Origin: an uncultured Spirochaetaceae bacterium
GTDB taxonomy: Bacteria > Spirochaetota > Spirochaetia > Sphaerochaetales > Sphaerochaetaceae
Assembly (NCBI GenBank): GCA_946410375.1
Contig: CAMKAB010000029.1
Coordinates: forward strand, 1 to 9,050
Direction: 5' to 3'
Length of the DNA stretch: 9,050 nucleotides
Part shown: in pieces, positions 7,683-9,050 of the stretch
How the letters are laid out: each line of letters opens with the position of its first letter
Numbering within the stretch: position 1 is the first letter of the stretch
The notes under the pieces: generated by a model
Told to the model about the DNA's origin: nothing
Seen by the model: the letters and a program-made list of their open reading frames with translations, nothing else
Databases searched by the model: none
Made by a program: the position numbers and the translations under genes

Positions 7683-7711
7683 ATTATAGTCAATAATGAG
7701 AGATTATACAA
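7683..7711 (-). promoter_or_regulatory. Probable sigma70-type promoter of dnaE, possibly giving a leaderless mRNA
   Basis: On the minus strand TTGTAT (7706-7711) and TATAAT (7683-7688) are separated by 17 bp, and a consensus -10 hexamer ends 5 bp before the dnaE ATG. Initiation 6 nt downstream of the hexamer would fall on the A of the ATG itself. A second TATAAT at 7703-7708 would give a leader of about 25 nt but has only a weak -35 (ACGTTT or CGTTTT). Neither transcript would contain a recognisable Shine-Dalgarno. Confidence 0.6.
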
Positions 7712-7791
7712 ACAAGGAGTTTTAAAAACGTTCCGCCGCGCCGACGCGCATTCCGCAAAGCACGAATGAAACGCAATCCCCAAAATCCCGC

Positions 7792-8754
7792 TTACTTCTC
7801 GTAATTCGCTAAAATCTCTTTCAACGTTCTGATAAAACGTTCTCTGAAATTCTGAGGTTCAATTATTTCCACCGAATTACCGCACTGTATTATTCGCAAA
7901 ATCAACTCTATTGAGTTTTCCGCCTCGAACTTGCACAAGTATGTCCCCTCTTTTGTTTTCAGCGTTTCAATCGGTCCGTGAGACACAGCTTTAAAAGAAT
8001 TCAATGCGGATTTTTCCTTTACCAAAAGAGTTATTGAAATAATATCCACAACCATCCCCACACTCAACGCATTGTCCTGACGTGCAAAAGCCCTGAGGTT
8101 ATCGGGTATGGTGTATGTTTCGTTCAGAATTTCAACTTTTTGTATTTTTCCGATGTCTATCGTGATAATTTCCGTGGAATGACGAAGACGTCCGGTAACC
8201 GTGATAGGATTTCTACCGCCTTCGCTGTCCACAAAACCGATAAAATACGGTGCGATTTCCGCTTCTTCTTTTGAATCGCCGTTTAAATGCTCTATTTTCA
8301 CCATTCGTCCCGAAACCCACGCATCAATAAGCACTTCAAGAACCTTATTCGGCTGCGCCGGGGATTTTTCGGCGCTTTTCTCCGCTTCATCCGCAAGAGA
8401 CGCGATATTTTTCGCAATTTCCGGCGCATAACTCAGCATATTCATAGCGATTTTTCTAAGTCCGGATGCGAGGTGAGGACTTTGGAACTGACTGTTGTTC
8501 AAGAGCATTTCCGCACCCATATTCAGGGCGAGGCTTTCATAAACGCTTAATTCAAGCCGTTCTTCCGAATCTTTCATTTCAATCTTTATTAAATTGTTTT
8601 CCTCGGAAACGGTGTTATATTTCTTTAAATCTTCGATATATCTGCCTATTGTTGAGCGGTGTACTCCGATTCTTCGGGCAATATCAGACTTCCTTAGACC
8701 TTCAGGATGCGCTTTTAAAATCAATTCTAATTGTGCAAGCCGTTCACCTTTCAT
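7792..8754 (-). CDS. Helix-turn-helix transcriptional regulator with WYL and WCX domains
   Basis: This 320-residue protein has the DeoR-like winged helix plus WYL architecture. The HTH is at about 5-60, with KSDIARRIG and the recognition helix VHRSTIGRYIEDL (31-43). A linker at about 65-135 includes an Ala/Glu/Ser-rich stretch. A WYL-type beta domain covers about 137-212, with VKIEH, APYFIGFVDSEG and the TIDIGKIQKVEIL strand. The C-terminal WCX-like extension covers about 236-315 and ends in the typical GNSVEIIEPQNFRERFI helix. WYL domains bind ligands or nucleic acids and control genes for DNA damage, phage defence and metabolism. The literal W-Y-L tripeptide is replaced here by residues around PITVTG (183-188), so ligand specificity cannot be guessed. 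The start is well supported by the strong ribosome binding site. It has its own promoter and a 114-bp gap to dnaE, so regulation of dnaE by it is not implied. Confidence 0.9.
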   Translation of the reverse strand: MKGERLAQLELILKAHPEGLRKSDIARRIGVHRSTIGRYIEDLKKYNTVSEENNLIKIEMKDSEERLELSVYESLALNMGAEMLLNNSQFQSPHLASGLRKIAMNMLSYAPEIAKNIASLADEAEKSAEKSPAQPNKVLEVLIDAWVSGRMVKIEHLNGDSKEEAEIAPYFIGFVDSEGGRNPITVTGRLRHSTEIITIDIGKIQKVEILNETYTIPDNLRAFARQDNALSVGMVVDIISITLLVKEKSALNSFKAVSHGPIETLKTKEGTYLCKFEAENSIELILRIIQCGNSVEIIEPQNFRERFIRTLKEILANYEK

Positions 8755-8763
8755 TTACCGCGT

Positions 8764-8774
8764 ACCTCCCCTCC
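8764..8774 (-). promoter_or_regulatory. Strong Shine-Dalgarno of the WYL regulator gene
   Basis: The minus strand reads GGAGGGGAGGT ending 9 nt before the ATG. This is the clearest ribosome binding site in the window and fixes the start at 8754. It contrasts with dnaE, which has none. Confidence 0.85.
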
Positions 8775-8849
8775 GAAACATATGCTTTAAGCGTTTCTTT
8801 TTTACCCTTTTACTCTGAAAACACGGATATTTCACCAAATACGTTTCTT

Positions 8850-8878
8850 ATTTTAACCGTATCAGACAATAATGTAAA
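8850..8878 (-). promoter_or_regulatory. Sigma70-type promoter of the WYL regulator gene
   Basis: On the minus strand TTTACA (8873-8878) and TAAAAT (8850-8855) each match the -35 and -10 consensus at five of six positions and are separated by exactly 17 bp. Transcription would start near 8844, giving a leader of about 90 nt that includes the strong Shine-Dalgarno. Confidence 0.65.
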
Positions 8879-8884
8879 CATTAG

Positions 8885-8916
8885 TGTTGCAAATATGTTG
8901 TTTTTTTGTTGCAAAT
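8885..8916. promoter_or_regulatory. Paired 10-bp direct repeats upstream of the WYL promoter, candidate operator
   Basis: TGTTGCAAAT occurs perfectly at 8885-8894 and 8907-8916, a 22-bp period or about two helical turns, so a protein bound to both would lie on one face of the DNA. The first copy begins 6 bp upstream of the -35 hexamer, a position typical of activator sites, and the T-rich stretch between the copies could also act as an UP-like element. Autoregulation by the adjacent regulator is a reasonable guess, not shown. Confidence 0.5.
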
Positions 8917-8936
8917 CTGCAGGTAGCAGCATATTT

Positions 8937-8948
8937 ACCGGCGCCGGT
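8937..8948. promoter_or_regulatory. 12-bp perfect palindrome upstream of the WYL regulator
   Basis: ACCGGCGCCGGT is its own reverse complement and is GC-rich within an AT-rich stretch. It lies about 60 bp upstream of the -35 hexamer and could be a dimer binding site. No T-run follows it on either strand, so it is not a simple terminator. The rest of 8755-9050 holds no gene that I can support. Confidence 0.3.
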
Positions 8949-8991
8949 TTCAAAACACAGGCTTTAACGCCAATTCCCCTCATAAACCGAT

Positions 8992-9044
8992 AAAAAAAGA
9001 GCCCGAAATCATTTGAATCGGGGTCGATTCAAATCACTCCGGGC
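8992..9044 (-). terminator. Intrinsic terminator of an upstream minus-strand gene outside the window
   Basis: The arms ATTTGAATC (9011-9019) and GATTCAAAT (9026-9034) form a perfect 9-bp stem with a 6-nt loop. It is extended, after a partly mismatched 5-nt internal segment, by GCCCG (9001-9005) paired with CGGGC (9040-9044). On the minus strand the structure is followed 2 nt later by seven T residues (8992-8998). Its orientation means it ends a gene beyond position 9050, insulating the WYL gene from upstream transcription. Confidence 0.85.
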
Positions 9045-9050
9045 CCCAAA

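Noticed and set aside
7725..7755. Possible terminator after the WYL gene (GC-rich CGCG-TCGG-CGCG followed by TTTTT)
   Set aside because: The stem is only 4 bp and the T-run begins about 9 nt after it, so it is too weak to call. Read-through into dnaE remains possible.
8466..8993. Plus-strand 175-residue open frame
   Set aside because: It runs antisense through the well-supported start of the WYL regulator and its promoter, with unlikely composition and no recognisable domain.
9020..9050. tRNA T-arm-like sequence GGGGTCGATTC near the right edge
   Set aside because: No acceptor or anticodon arm can be drawn, while the same bases form a 9-bp stem with a correctly placed T-run on the minus strand, which fits a terminator.

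Overview
The window holds five protein-coding genes, all read from the minus strand. In transcription order (high to low coordinates) they are a WYL-domain transcriptional regulator (7792-8754), the DNA polymerase III alpha subunit dnaE (4189-7677), a two-repeat YggT-family membrane protein (3542-4150), the branch-migration helicase recG (1198-3375) and the 16S rRNA guanine-N2 methyltransferase rsmD (93-1016). The gene set and the style of the proteins suggest a spirochaete of the Treponema group. This is an inference from protein character alone; no rRNA or other taxonomic marker is present.

Layout: the right edge (8992-9044) is an intrinsic terminator closing a minus-strand gene outside the window. 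Next come a 12-bp perfect palindrome, a pair of 10-bp direct repeats spaced 22 bp, a good sigma70-type promoter, a roughly 90-nt leader with a strong Shine-Dalgarno, and the WYL regulator. dnaE has its own near-consensus promoter, placed so close to the ATG that the mRNA may be leaderless, and no Shine-Dalgarno is visible. yggT follows dnaE with only 38 bp or a 4-bp overlap, so the two are probably co-transcribed. recG follows after 165 bp, and rsmD after a further 181 bp that is largely made of direct repeats.

Functionally this is mostly a housekeeping block: chromosome replication (dnaE), replication-fork rescue and recombination (recG) and ribosome modification (rsmD), with a membrane protein and a ligand-type regulator. 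I see no defence system, mobile element, CRISPR array or biosynthetic cluster.

The unusual content lies inside and between these genes. RsmD carries an in-frame insertion of about 100 residues built from five degenerate modules of 60-66 bp, placed just before its last conserved strands. RecG, the gene immediately upstream, carries a roughly 40-residue Gly/Asp/Ser-rich insertion in its second helicase domain. The recG-rsmD gap contains a 37-bp direct repeat (36/37 identical) with internal inverted symmetry. These are the best candidates for something undescribed.
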